64,000 nt of DNA from Telopea speciosissima (taxonomy: Eukaryota; Streptophyta; Magnoliopsida; Proteales; Proteaceae), in assembly GCF_018873765.1 (NCBI RefSeq), contig NC_057926.1, positions 46,491,043-46,555,042 on the forward strand, in the 5' to 3' direction. The notes under the pieces are model-generated. The model made no database searches. It had not been told where the DNA came from and saw nothing but the letters and a program-made list of their open reading frames with translations. A program made the position numbers and the translations under genes. Every line of letters begins with the position of its first letter. Positions within the stretch are counted from its first letter, which is position 1. Shown here one piece after another: positions 1 through 12,001 of the stretch.

Positions 1-54
1 CTCATCCAACAACTTGGCTCACCTCTATCCCTCACCCAATCCACAATAGGGTCC

Positions 55-2583
55 TCATCGCGAGTCAACTTGAAAGATGTCGGCTAGATCAATGGTGCCT
101 CTCTGTCCCTCATGTCCCATGCGTATGTGTTGCGTTTCGACCTCAAGTTGTAGTGCACATACACCATGTCGGATAAGCGTTGAGACCCCAATCTTGCGCC
201 TCTTGGAGTGGATGAGTGCAAAGGTACTCCAATTCCTCTCACAACCGGATGCGAGAACATGTTTGGGCAAGGACTTTAATTGCTATTCTTCTTAAGTTTT
301 TTACGATTCCCCATACAACACCCACCATTCATTTGCATTACAAGTTTACAACAAAAAGACATGTGTCAAATGTTGTTTCAACTTTCAACTTTCAAATTTC
401 AATACATATGTAATTTAAAACTTAAAGAATTACAGCATCACCACGTGCTCTGCCTTATATCGCAGCCTCGGTTCCAAAACTTCCCAATGCATCCCTAAAT
501 ACCTTGATCTATACCCATGTGGAAAATTAGTAAGTACTTCTTCACTACTTATTTGAAAGCATCAATAAGTTGAGTTTCCAAATGAACTCACTTCATTGTT
601 GCAAATTGCTTGTAGTGCACCATCGGCTCCAACTTCTTCACTACTTGTTTCACGGCATCAATAAGTTGAGTTTCCAACCCAAGCCTATTGTTATATTGAT
701 ACTTAGGGTTGAAGTAGTATGCTGAAATATGACATATAGAATAGAGGTATTGTCAAATGCATAGGTAATTAGTAAATAATAATACTATGAATTAGTAAAC
801 ATAAAACAAATTTACTCACCGACCTTATACGGTGGATGCATAAGTTGATTCTCCAATGAGCATTTATGATATCTAAGAAGTGTTTGCTACTGCGAGGACC
901 CACACTATAGACACTATCTTTCATCAAGTCTATTGCAGCATATAGGAGGCATGGTTGGGCCCTTGAGGAGTCGACAACATGTAGAACTTGAATTATGGCT
1001 CTAAAACTTTCACCACTTTGCTTAGTTTGGTCGAAGTCCTCGAGATGACATCGTTGTTTGTGCTTCCCTCCCATTTGCGTCTTGGAACCCTTCCATTGAA
1101 ACCACTCCTCGAAGCAAACATGCTTCTCGCCCGGCCTTCTTTGTCTCAATGCTTTTGAGGGCAATGTAGTTGGTGGCAAATCTTGTGATGCCGAGGCCTA
1201 ACCAAGTCACCCCACATTTTCCCTCAATAGATTGAGTGCATAGGAGTGGTTGTATACAAAGTTGGTGACTTGTCTTGCACTTTCAACCACGGTCTTCACC
1301 AACTTTAACTTTCCCATATCTTTTAGCATTAAGTCAATGCAATGGGCTGCACAAGGAGTCAGAAGAGCCGGTACTTATTATTGTTCATCATCTTCTCACG
1401 GCCGCTGAAGTTACTTCCATTTATGCATTACAATCGGACAACATTCTCAATACCCACATCTTTTTCCACTACTTCCTTTAACAATCTGTAAATATATTTT
1501 GCATCCTTTATCTCTTTGGATGCATCCACAGTTGAGGAACAACTGTCCTCCCATCACAATAAATCATGAAATTGATGATGGACTTTCTTGTAGGCCAGTC
1601 CATCCATCTGCCATTATAGTCACCCCATATGTCTCCCACATATTCTTCATCTCACTAATGTACTCATCAATCTCACTCTTTTGTTGAGGTAGATAAACAT
1701 TCATTACCTCATATGGGGTGGGGCCCTTGAATCTGGGCGGCCTACGCAATGGTATCTATCATGGTATCATAATGGGGGCCTTGTGCGAGTGTTCTTTGGG
1801 ATGGTATGGTATAGCATCCACTTAGCTATTGATTCTTTAACCAATCCCTTCATCCCCTTCCATGCTCCTTTGATTACGGGTTGTTGCTTCCTTTCTTCTT
1901 ATGCAATTTAGGATCGGATGTTGATGGTGGTGCTTACTGGTAGAGGTGTTGGGGTTGCCCTCACACTTTGTGATCTTTTAAAAGGATTCAAAGTTTTAGG
2001 ACCTCAGGCGCCGACTCCTCCACTACCCCCTACTCTTTGTCTCTGTGATCATCTTGAAAACTTCCTCTACTCCTTGAACTTGATCCGCCTAAAATCCCTA
2101 GCCTCCTCTGCTTGTTTGTATGTCATCGGTCGCAATGTCATCATCGAGAGGAGGAGGAGGAGTCATCATCTTCATTGTATCGTCTTCCTCCTCCCATCGA
2201 ACTCCTCCTTTGTATCCTCAAGTTGTTCTCTTATCCTTTGCTTATCGGCCTTCCTCTTCTTTCTTCCCCTCAAACTATCACCAATCTCCCTGGCTACTTG
2301 GTAGGGACCATATGACAACCTACAACATCTTTAGATCCTTGATCGGATGTTGTTTAAGTCTTTGGACCCACCTCCCATAAATTGCATGTGACAATAATTA
2401 CATATAGATTTTCTCTTATCCCCATCAATGGGAGTACCATGTAACCATGCAATGTCACCCCTATCTTTGGCTGGTTGGTCTCTCTTGTTCCCTCTGTTCT
2501 CTTTGTTCCGTCCGCCCCCTTTGTTGACTACTTTCCCCCACCTTTTGCTTGCCCCTCGCACGTTGTCTATCACGATCCTCCAT
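55..2583 (-). mobile_element. Decayed hAT-family transposase (BED finger, DUF659, dimerisation region)
   Basis: Minus-strand fragments in the order expected for a plant hAT-like transposase. A BED-type zinc finger lies at about 2367-2456 (DIAWLHGTPIDG followed by a C-x2-C pair). The DUF659 region is at 1564-1749, with WETYGVTIMADGWT. A middle part around 1100-1210 contains GITRFATNYIALKSI. The C-terminal hAT dimerisation motif is at about 190-250 (SGCERNWSTFALIH). A plausible start codon is at 2583, opening an Arg/Gln-rich leader. Reading frames change several times and stops intervene, so this is a dead copy. The motif order is seen; the family assignment rests on known hAT/DUF659 proteins. 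The 3' end may continue past the left window edge, and no terminal repeats were located. Confidence 0.85.
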
Positions 2584-2649
2584 AATGATACTTGTTTCTT
2601 TGCAATGTAAGTAACACAAATAATTAAAAAACTTAATGTAGATGCACTT

Positions 2650-3420
2650 CAATTGACACTTTTAGATTACTAATACACTTGTATAGTTATTTAATATTTT
2701 TCCCCTAACCCTTATATTTTCACAAAATTAAAACCAATTTTTATATATAATGTTAATATAAGTATTGACCTAACACAACAAAACTATGAATTAGTAAACA
2801 TAATATACATGTAATGCATCTCAAAACATATAGAAATAACTTTCATATTTTTCATTATTTTTAAACTTAAAACTCATATTTTTCCTTATTTATTTACTGT
2901 TTTTTAATTTTTATATATTTTTCTTAATTTTCGAAAATTAAAAGAATTATTTAAGAGCAGAAAAATAAATCCGACACATGAAGCCGTAGATCGGCCATTG
3001 ATGTCTAACATATATTTAATTCATTACCATCTAAGTCATATTACCCCTAATTATTTCCTATTTTAGTTGTAGGAAAATGAATTTTAAAACCAGAAAAAAA
3101 TAAAAAAATACATATGGGAAAAAATTTCGACACCGTGAGGCTGTAGATCGGCCTCGGTGTCTAACATATATTAATATCATCAACATCCAACAACATTTGT
3201 ACAAAGTTTTTAAAAAAATAGTTTTAGAGAAATATAATTTACCTTAAATAATGAAATTAGGCTTGGATGATGAGCTTAGATGACCCTCGAGCGTCTTCCG
3301 GCGACAAGGAGCTTCAATGAGGCTTGGAAGGGAGGGAAGAGAGAAAATTTCATTTTCATGACCTCGGTCGAAATATCGACCAAGAGCTGCGAAATATGAA
3401 ATTTATAAGGATTTTGAATG
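2650..3420. other. AT-rich gene-free stretch with a degenerate direct repeat
   Basis: No coding signal is visible. A phrase containing GTAGATCGGCC and TCTAACATATATT occurs twice (about 2980-3015 and 3135-3170), each followed by AT-rich sequence. This may be non-coding interior of the adjacent hAT element or an unrelated repeat. Confidence 0.4.
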
Positions 3421-3440
3421 TGACACTATTGTCACTTTAC

Positions 3441-3620
3441 AATATCTCGCGATATATCGTGATATCTCGCGATATATCGTGAGTTCCACGATATATCGTG
3501 AAATATCTCGATATATCGGCGAGTTATTGTACTTTTTATTCGACCTTGTTTCGTATCTCGGTCATGTCGAGATTCACGAAATATCGCGATATATCGCCGA
3601 TATTTCGCGAGATTTTATAC
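3441..3620. repeat. Cluster of CGATATATCG palindromes
   Basis: Within 180 bp the self-complementary core CGATATATCG occurs five times, mixed with TCTCGCGATATCTCGCG-like variants and GAAATATCG. The cluster is far too dense in ATATCG palindromes to be ordinary AT-rich intergenic DNA. It could be the subterminal region of a DNA transposon, where multiple transposase-binding sites are usual; that is inference. Confidence 0.6.
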
Positions 3621-4160
3621 CATGGTGACAACTACGGGTGTAGATAAAGAGAAGTGTATTTAGATTTGGATGTTGAAGTTGATAATCTTGACTTTTGAAC
3701 CATATTCATTAATATATCTACCTATTCAACTATTCAGCTACATGATCCATTCAACCTTTTTTGGTTGAAAACCCTATTTCAATGTATTAAATATATATAT
3801 CTATGAAAATTTAATATAATGCATTTATATATATAAGAATATCTCGAAAACTAAAATTCGGGGTATCACACCCGTGACCTCGAAGAGTCACGTTAAGCCC
3901 GTTGTGATCTCTTTCTCCTTGCGTTCGTGTGTTTGGCTCTCCCGATCCGTGTCTTCCAACCAGGCTGCATTAGTGGAGGCATAAGTCGGGAGAGACAATA
4001 GGTGGTTTGGATTGAGCGACAAAAAACTGGAGAAAACGTAAAGGCAAAGTGTTGAATCCACTACCCTATGGTTGTTCTCATTTAATTTCTTGTTTAATTA
4101 CTTATAATATGCCATAAAATATAAGATATTTCGTATTATAAACTATTATTTATAAAAATA

Positions 4161-4325
4161 TGAGAAAAGTTTTCATACTCACTGGCTGTGTAAGCCGTGT
4201 ATGTGAGAGGGTCTCTCACAAAGAGTTGGAAAAGTCATAAATTCCCACCTATTAATTAATATCTTGAAACTCCCACCCTCTCACATACACGGTTTACACA
4301 ATCGTGTATGAAAACTTTCCCCTAA
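4161..4325. mobile_element. Foldback MITE with about 50-bp inverted arms
   Basis: The left arm (about 4162-4212) reads GAAAAGTTTTCATAC then GTGTAAGCCGTGTATGTGAG. The right arm (about 4272-4322) is its reverse complement with few mismatches. The interior is only about 60 bp. A rearranged partial copy lies at 13628-13696 in the opposite sense. No target duplication could be assigned. Confidence 0.7.
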
Positions 4326-5382
4326 AAATATTATTTAAATTGGCAAATCTTCCATCAAAATGGCCAAAACGTGGCGGGTATGATATAAGAAGTTTATCAT
4401 TGTGGAACCTTATTTCATACAGACTATGCAATCCCAAGCCTATCCCTTTGAGCTCTGTTGTAATGCACATTAGGGTTTTAGATGGCTGTGAATTTTATGG
4501 AGATTTATGCTTTAGTTTATGCTAGCAAGGCCCAATAATCATAATACACCTATCACTTTAGTATAATTAATCTCTTATTAAGTCACCTTAGGTGCAATCG
4601 TAACAAAGATGGTAAAGATGATTGTGCTAGCACAATTTCTCCAAGAGTGTTGGGGGGGGGGGGGGGTGTCCAGCACAACTCATGCATCCATTAATATATA
4701 AAAGAAAAAGAAAATAAAAAACGGTCACAGAAAATAATAAATCAAAACAAATTCCTACTTAATTCAATTTGGTAATGGTGAATCCGAAACTAGGGGTGTC
4801 AATCTATGCTGAATCGGTTTTGGTGTGGTAATGGTGAATCCGAAACTAAACCAATAAAGGCAGCTTCAGTTTCGGTCGATTTTGGTTTTGGGTTCTTAGT
4901 GGGTTGGTTTTGTTTCAGCTTGGGTTCGATTTGACATATATTTAGCTGGTATCATGTTCTTATCAGGTTATATCATTTGGTTTAGGTTTCGGGTTTCAAT
5001 TGACTTTGGTGTCACTTTCGATTTAAATGGGTTTCAGTTCGGTTAGATTTCAGGTGTGCAATACCCCAATCTGAATCAATTCCAATAAAAACCAATTTGG
5101 TTCAATTCGGTTCAGTTCGTGTTTGACACATACCCTACTTATTTAGATTCTTATACTCTCGTAGCATCAAAAAAAAAAAAAAAAGTGACTCACAGGCAAT
5201 CAGGATTGAACATGTTATATCTTCAAAACATTCTGGGAGGAGCTTCAACCAGACGACGACTTGAATAAAATCGTACAGAATCATGGGTGGGCAAAATGAC
5301 CTCCTGCTCACCCTGGAAAAATTTCGCTTTTCCATGGGGGTGTGGCAATCATTTTACCCACCCCTGTGTTTGGATGCAGAAG
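4326..5382. repeat. Segmental duplication, copy 1 left part (partner 17742-18683)
   Basis: From about 4326 the sequence matches 17742-18683 in the same order with roughly 90% or better identity by eye. The match includes the same internal hAT-type MITE (starting at 4792 here, 18137 there). The copy is interrupted at 5382/5383 by the LINE; its continuation resumes at about 11411 and runs through small gene A. The partner copy is uninterrupted at 18683/18684. Confidence 0.8.
4792..5155. mobile_element. hAT-type MITE (AGGGGTGTCAAT terminus)
   Basis: It starts AGGGGTGTCAATC and ends near GTTTGACACATACCCT, the imperfect inverse. The interior is rich in GGTTTCGGTT/GGTTTTGG tracts. A second copy at 18137-18440 arose by the surrounding segmental duplication, and a related element lies in GA20ox intron 2. 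A short phrase, GGTAATGGTGAATCCGAAAC, is duplicated at its left end. Confidence 0.55.
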
Positions 5383-5553
5383 TTTTTTTTTTTTTTTTTT
5401 AATGAAAAAGAGAAAATATATAATTAAATATTAACAACGTCTTTATAACAAGCATTCCTAGCCATATTCTTAGCTAGATATATACAAAAGATGTTACTAT
5501 TCCTAACAAAATTCACATCCTAAGTTTAAAAAGTCTTTAAATAAATTCCACGA

Positions 5554-6366
5554 CTATAAGCATTTGGTTGGAGATGGAAGAGTGTCTGAAATGAGCTGGT
5601 TGTCAGTCCAAACTTCTTTAATCTGCAACCCAATACAGGCAGCGTGATCTATTCCTTTACGAATAGCCAACAAAATTGTTGTGAGGTCATCCCAAGGATC
5701 CATTACAGTTCCTGTATCAAAAAACATAATCTTGCCATCTATCAAAAAGAAATATGCCCATCCGGCGAGGGTGAGTCCTGTCATATAGTATCCTGCACAT
5801 ATCAAAATAGGAAATGTGAGTATAGGCAACTGAAAACAAAGATCGTTGACCGATATAGTGTAAGAGCCATCCATTACATCCAGGGACGAAAAAGAGGGGG
5901 GGACCAAGTTCTGATAAGAAATCCAATTTTCAGTGCATCGAATGACCCATAACGGATCAGCCGCTTGTGAAGCATGAATAACCCTGTTTCTAGCTGTCCA
6001 GACAAAATAACAAGTCATAACAAATACTTCAAAGAACCATGAGACCAAATGTTTGTCCGATCTAAGAATTGAATAAACGAACAGACATAAAACCTTAATA
6101 CTATTAAGAGCCAAATGATTTGTTCTTAGCCCCAAAGGTCCTGCAGCCCAGATGTGTTTAACCCACTCACAAGATATGAAAAGGTGCCATGAGGATTCAA
6201 CACCATTTTCACAAATAGCACATGAGGAGTCCATCTGGATCCATTTCGAAAGAGTGGCCTTTGTAGGAATTCCTGCATTTAGCAAACGCCAGAAGAAAAT
6301 CTTAAACTTTGGATGAATTTGAATTTTCCAAAAGAATTTCCACCAGTGAATTTCACTAGAAGACAT
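5554..6366 (-). pseudogene. LINE ORF2 C-terminus: zinc-binding RVT domain and RNase H
   Basis: A 270-codon minus-strand frame. It starts with the plant LINE zf-RVT pattern (WWKFFWKIQIHPKFKIFFWR, then a C-x2-C plus H/C set, CAICENGVESSWHLFISC). It ends with an RNase H-like region (DDLTTILLAIRKGIDHA, then EVWTDNQLISDTL). It is the longest uninterrupted frame of the element. Confidence 0.8.
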
Positions 6367-6761
6367 TTTGGTATAATGTGAGGTAAGGTAACGAGCAGCA
6401 AATTTAGTAGTAAGGATTCCTTGTTTGGCATCTAAGACACCACCATTTATCCTCAGAATCAGAAATTATCACAGATTGAATATGAGCAGAAATGAATCGA
6501 GGAACACAATCATTTAGCAGATTAGAATTCCATCAGTTTCCCTGTAAGAAAGAACTCACAAACTTTGATTTTTCTAAAGGCTTAATCATAGAAGTGTTCG
6601 AGGTCAAGAGATTACCTGGAAGGGTCGGAATCCATTTATCAAACCAAAAGAAAGTGGATTGTCCATTACCAATTTTTTTAATCACCATTGTTTCCAAGGT
6701 AGGGATCACTTGAGAAATGCTATTCCAAGTCCAAGAGCCTTTCTTCACTCTGGTAGAGGGA

Positions 6762-8174
6762 TCAAAGAGAGAGTTTGGGAAAGTATTTGGCTTTGAGCAC
6801 CCGAGCCCAAAGGGAATTGGGTTCAGTGATAAGTCTCCAACTGAGTTTGAGTAGTAATGCTGTATTATGGGTTTCAGCCTTAAAGAACCCCAATCCCCCT
6901 GCGGACTTAGGTAAGCACATTCTGTCCCAAGAAATCAAAGGAGTCTTCTTCTTGTCCCTACTGTAATTCCCCATCTTGAAGTTAAGGCAAATAGAATCAA
7001 TTTTACTACAGGTTTTAAGGGGAAATTTAAAGCAATTCATGAGGTACGCTAGAGTAGAAGCCAGCACGGATTGAAGTAGAACACTACGACCAGCATACGA
7101 CAAATTGTGGATTTTCCAAGAAGCCAACTTCTTTTGCACCCTTGAAACCACCCCTTCTAGTTCCTTAGCTTTGGACTTGCCATGAAATAAATTAGTTCCC
7201 AAATAAATAGCATCACGAGTCATTTCCTTAATACCAAGAAGGGAACAAAGGGACGCTCTAGTTTCACAGGGTACATTTTTACTAAAATGACAGCAAGTCT
7301 TTGAAAGATTAATTTGTTGACCAAAGAGGTCAGAAAAAAAGGTCAAGGACCGCCTTAATTGTGAGGAGATCATCCTGTGTAGCCCTACAGAAAATGAAAA
7401 TATCATCAGCAAAAAAGAGATGCGTAATTTCAAGGGTAGATCTGGTTATTTTAATCCCATAGAACATATTCAGCTAACGATACGTAGTCAGAAGCCTAGA
7501 AAGGACCTCCATAGCCACAAGAAAGAGATATGGGCTGAGGGGGCACCCTTGTCGAATTCCTCTAGTGGCCATGAAGTAATCAAAGGGACTGCCATCCATT
7601 TTAATAGAGAAGGATGTCGAAGAGATAAGGGTATGAATAAGTTGGACCATTTCTCCCCAAAGCCTAAGATAGTGAAAATAGAGGTAATAAGATTCCATTC
7701 AATCCTATCATAGGCCTTAGACATGTTAATTTTTATAGGCACAAAGCCCTGTTTACCATGTGAATGATTAAGGTAATGGAAAATTTCCTAGGCAATAATG
7801 ATATTATCATTAATTTGTCGGCCAGGGATAAAGGCAGCTTGAAAGGGAGAAATGAGCGAATTGAAGATACCCTTAAGTCTAGTGGCCAAAAGTTTTGCAA
7901 TGATTTTGTAGGTGACGTTACAAAGGCTAATAGGTCTAAAATCACCCACAAACTCCGCATTATCAGATTTTGGGATTAAACAAACTAAAGTATGGTTAGT
8001 GCCCGGGGGGAGGAAACCAGTAAAGAAGAAATCCTTGGCCAAAAGTACTAAGTCCTGGCCAACAACATCCCAACATTGTTGAAAGAAGCCAGCATTGAAC
8101 CCATCGAAACTGAGAGCTTTGAGAGCACCAAGAGAAAAAACAACCTTTTTAACCTCCTCCAAATTGGGTAACAA
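6762..8174 (-). pseudogene. LINE ORF2 reverse transcriptase domain, broken in several frames
   Basis: Frames in series encode the reverse transcriptase blocks. LVCLIPKS, FRPISLCNVTYKIIAK and FIPGRQINDNIIIA lie at 8174-7788. The INMSKAYDRIEW block is near 7730. GIRQGCPLSPYLFLVAME is at about 7560-7500. The catalytic FADD box is intact at about 7400-7415 (HLFFADDIFIF), but in a frame different from its neighbours. Thumb-region sequence runs to 6762. The catalytic residues survive, whereas the frame does not. Confidence 0.88.
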
Positions 8175-8270
8175 AACCGAAGAGTCTAACTAACCTGCAG
8201 AGAAAATAGAAGGAAAAAAGGCATTCAACAAAATTGGCATCTAATGGGTTAGTAGTCTGAAACATATCCT

Positions 8271-9500
8271 TTAGGAAATTAGCAAAAACATGAGCAATAT
8301 CTTTAGGATTAGTGATTCTGCACCCCTGGCATCACAAATATACTCAATTCTTCTTTTCCTCAAATTAGTTTTGGTGATAGAATGATAATACTTGGTATTC
8401 CGGTCGCCATCCCTGATATGAAAATGCCTAGATTTTTGCAACCAGAAAATTTCCTCCGCATAAAAAATCCAACCAACCTTTCTGCTTAAAGTAGACAGAA
8501 AGTCAGAGTCCGGACAAGGAAAATTAGAAGTAGTCAATTAGGAAGAGAAAAGAAGATTTTTTAACTGAGACACATGGCCGAAAACCCCCTTGTTCCATTT
8601 CTTCAAGGAGAAAGAAAGTGAAGAGAGCTTGCAAGAAAGATTTCCATTGGGAAGGGAATTCCAAGTAGAAGAATAGAATTTGGAGAACACAGGATGCTGC
8701 ATCCAGGCTTGGTGGAAGTGAAAAAGTTTTTTAAAAGATGGCTTGTGACCAGTAGTGGAAAGAAGGATTGGATTGTGATCGGATCCAAGAGGGGATAACT
8801 TAGAAAGAGAAGTAAAGGGGAAAAGGTCAATCCAAGAGTGACAAGCAAAAGCACGATCTAAACATTCTTTAACAAGCCGAGGAGGTTTCTGTTTATTAGA
8901 CCAAGTAAACTCGGAACCTAGTAGGGTGACCTCGTCGAGTGAAAAATCAGAAATGATGTCTTGAAGAGCTGCACCAGAGGAAGACAGATGAAACTGGCTG
9001 CCTCCCAATTTGTCCGAAGAATTCAGTAATTCATTAAAATCGCCAATGACGCAAAAAGGATGCTCCAAAGTTCTGAGGAAATCTGACAGTCTCTCCCAAA
9101 AGGTAATACGGGCTAACGGTTGCAGAGGAGCATAAATACATATAAACCAGCAAACAGCCGAAGAACAATAAGAGAAAAGGACTGCAACCGCGTCTTCCAG
9201 AGCAATGCAAGAGAGTATTTTAACATGATGTTTAGCTAACACCCATAATCCCCCTTTTTTCCCATGGGTTCCCATGCTATTTTGAAATTTAACAGAGGTA
9301 TAATGTGAAGAAGGCACACTATGCTACAACCTCTCGTGATCCAAGCATTTAGTTTCACACAGAAACACAATATCAGGGTGGGATTTGTTAAGATGGAAAT
9401 CAAGACATTTAGTAGTAAATTTATTATTCAAACCACGAACATTCCAAGCAAACAAAAGCATGATTACACAAATAGGGGTAGAAAAGATGAACATACAAAA
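8271..9500 (-). pseudogene. LINE ORF2 N-terminal part: APE-type endonuclease and linker
   Basis: The endonuclease begins near 9470 with LLFAWNVRGLNN and HPDIVFLCETK, the usual start of plant LINE ORF2. After a stop near 9320 the next frame (9317-8538) has the motifs GDFNELLNSSDKLGG, TWSNKQ, CLDRAF and LGSDHNPIL. These are the metal-binding and catalytic blocks of AP-like endonucleases. The linker frame 8537-8271 has FWLQKSRHFHIRDGDRNTKYYH, typical of the segment before the reverse transcriptase. Several stops make it inactive. Confidence 0.85.
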
Positions 9501-9874
9501 GTGAAAAATTCTAACCACGACCAACGGTCGGCAATGGGCACGGTGATTGGAGTCCCAAAGTCCAAAAGTAGAGGAAAGAAACACAACAAAGACACAACAG
9601 TATAAACGGAACAAATAATAGGTAACTGCAGGAAAACTGACCGGATTAAGCGGGATCGGAATCACCGTGGAATCGTGAACTGGCTAGAATGACCAGCAGG
9701 AAACGGAAGACCTTTACAGAAGACAGTTCGTCGCTCAAGAAGCCAATCAACCACTAAAGTAAAGAGCGCAGCAGGGTCACATGACCGAGATAATGCAGAG
9801 TCGAGTACCAAACGAAGGTCAGAGATCTCATGGGCCAAAGTTGGAGAGACAGGAGGGGGAGAGAACTTTCTGTA

Positions 9875-11271
9875 TTAGGGAAGAGGCCCGTCCACAGGAT
9901 TCCCTTCGAAGATACAATGCTGGCCGACGTCCTCAATCAAAGCAATGGGGTTGGACATAACACCAAAAGACGGGTCCACATCCAGAAGAGGAGGGATAGC
10001 TTGTAGAGAGTGAGATTCCGAACCCAAAGAACCCCCAGCAGTAACCACCATCTGAGAAAGGTCCATTGGTAGGTTGACAGGGTTGGGGTCCTCGAGCAAG
10101 GAGGAAATGAACTCATCAAAAGGGGAAATACTGTTACAAGCCACAAAATCATCAGGAGGCAGCACCACAACAGTAAAACCAAACCCAGTAGAACCAATCC
10201 CAGTAGAATCTGACTCGGTGACCTCCCATTCCATCTCAGCAATCACCAAACCCTGCTCAGCAACAACCGGGAGACCATCATCAACCACCTCCGTAATAAT
10301 AGGTGTAGGAGGGCCAACGAACGAAGGTCCAGTAGTGATGCAAAAAGTACTAGTACCCATAGGTGGAGACAGATTCTCTAACCCAGTGAAGTTCATCATC
10401 AGTGGAGTTGTGCTAGCTTTATCAAAGAGACCCCTTGAGGGATCAGCAAAACCAACATTCATAATGCCAGAGTAAGGGCAAATAGCAGAAATGTGGGTGA
10501 ATCTGCCACATCGTCCACAAATTAGAAAAGCCTTATAGTATAAGTCAACCGGCAAAAGATCACCCCTATTGTTCCGAATTAGGAATGAGAGCAAATCGGT
10601 CTCTTCCATATCAAACTGACCTTCACTCAAGCCACATTCCTTGGTAACCCGAGGTCAAACTTAAGGTACATGCTCATCACATTTCCAACACGAGAAACTG
10701 CTTGTTTAACAGTATGATACGAGAAAGCCTCCACTGGCACAGGACTCACTTGAATCCAAACTAAAAAATTCTCGCGTTCGCTGGCATAGAGCGCATTATC
10801 CAAAGCATGGGGTACCAAGAATACAAGATTGTGTTCACACCACCACAGACGCAAGGAGAGAAGCAAATCCCTAGCTGCCATACAAGAGACAAGCACCACA
10901 AACATACTCTCCACAATCCAGTTTATGTCAGGGACACCAAAGGGTGCCCACAAACGAGAAAAGTGACTGCACACCAAATCAGGTGTAGGCTTTGGTAACC
11001 CGATCGTGAAGCCAAACAATATTGGGTGGTCTAAAGTGTAAAAACTGGATAATCTCTTCCAAACACCTGCAGCCAGCACCTCCAGATTTAGAACCCACTG
11101 AGAGTCCAACGAGACGTCCTTATTGAGTTGAGAGCGATCAGGGTTAGCACGCCAGATGTACTCAAAGTCCAACCTGCGACGGCTTCGGTATGGGCGTTGG
11201 GATGATGAACCAGCCGATTCTCGAGGAGATCTGTGAGGCAACATAGAGAAAAACCACAAACAAAGAAACAA
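9875..11271 (-). pseudogene. LINE ORF1 (gag-like, DUF4283-type and CCHC knuckle), frameshifted
   Basis: Two overlapping minus-strand frames cover one original ORF1. The first (11271-10627) resembles the N-terminal DUF4283-like region of plant LINE ORF1 proteins. The second (10630-9875) follows with a perfect C-x2-C-x4-H-x4-C nucleic-acid-binding knuckle (CGRCGRFTHISAIC). A frameshift near 10627-10630 separates them. The product would bind LINE RNA in the ribonucleoprotein particle. Confidence 0.8.
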
Positions 11272-11896
11272 ATATAGAAGGGAGATACGTTAGTGATGGC
11301 AAGACCCCATCAAACCCAGTGGATACGAGAATAAAAAACCAGAGAAAAGAAAGAAAGATAGAGCAAGACCCCAAAAGGGGATCAAACCGTCAACCAAGGA
11401 ACTGAGAAGGGAGATTGTGCCCAGGTAACGTTCTTTCTCCCTTAATATTGAAATGACTTAAAACCCCCTTTTCACCCCTCTTCCTTCAAGGGATAATAAT
11501 GCGAAACTAAAAGAAATCCCTACCGACATATTTGTGCTGATGCATTAATAATATGTATCATTGATTGCTTCACTAACACACTTACCATTCCTTCTAAAGT
11601 AAAGAGCTCATGAAGAATAAAGTTCTTTTATGTGAAGCAATTGGGACTATTATTTAGATTCCTATATTCTCATGTGCCATTAAAGTAGTTAAAACTAATA
11701 ATGATTAAGCATTAATGTTCTAGCAAATCCACTTCACAGCCATTCAAGATCGAACATCTCATCTTTCATTGACTTATCTAGAGAAGCTTCAGCCTAACTA
11801 CCTAGTTAGTTATTGAGAATCTTTGAAGGAATAGCTCTAGCTAGAAGTTCTTTAATGAGATTACTTACTGCTTAAGGAAGAATGGAAGTCCTAAGC

Positions 11897-11904
11897 TATA
11901 AAAG
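11897..11904 (+). promoter_or_regulatory. TATA box of small gene A
   Basis: TATAAAAG lies 98 bp before the ATG at 12002. The surrounding block (GGAAGTCCTAAGC before, GCCTTGAA after) is conserved in front of genes B, C and D, which supports a real promoter. Confidence 0.7.
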
Positions 11905-12001
11905 GCCTTGAATTGAACCAGAACCAGAACCAGGCCTTGGTGTAAGCTCAAGACTTAGATTGAAAGTTCTTAAGTGGTGTTAAATATCTTTGGGAATAGA
12001 T

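Larger units (their letters stand above)
5383..11410 (-). mobile_element. Near full-length L1-type LINE retrotransposon, mutated
   Basis: A non-LTR retrotransposon on the minus strand. The poly(A) tail appears as 18 T at 5383-5400. Coding order from the 5' end is ORF1 (11271-9875), then ORF2 with APE endonuclease, reverse transcriptase, zinc-binding domain and RNase H (about 9665-5554). Boundaries are unusually secure because the sister duplicate at 18660-18700 runs GACACAGAAG straight into TTATGTCCAAGTAACG. Here the same flanks (GATGCAGAAG, and TTGTGCCCAGGTAACG from about 11415) are split by the element. All ORFs carry frameshifts or stops, so it is not autonomous now. It inserted after the segmental duplication. 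A clean target-site duplication was not resolved. Confidence 0.9.

Noticed and set aside
5644..5952. Plus-strand frames opposite the LINE (also 7420-7713 and 10074-10475)
   Set aside because: These are antisense shadows of the LINE ORFs, with no family similarity of their own.
11990..12001. Upstream extension of small gene A (and likewise of B and C) by four codons
   Set aside because: The extension begins with TTG, not a normal eukaryotic start. The ATG four codons later is conserved in all members.
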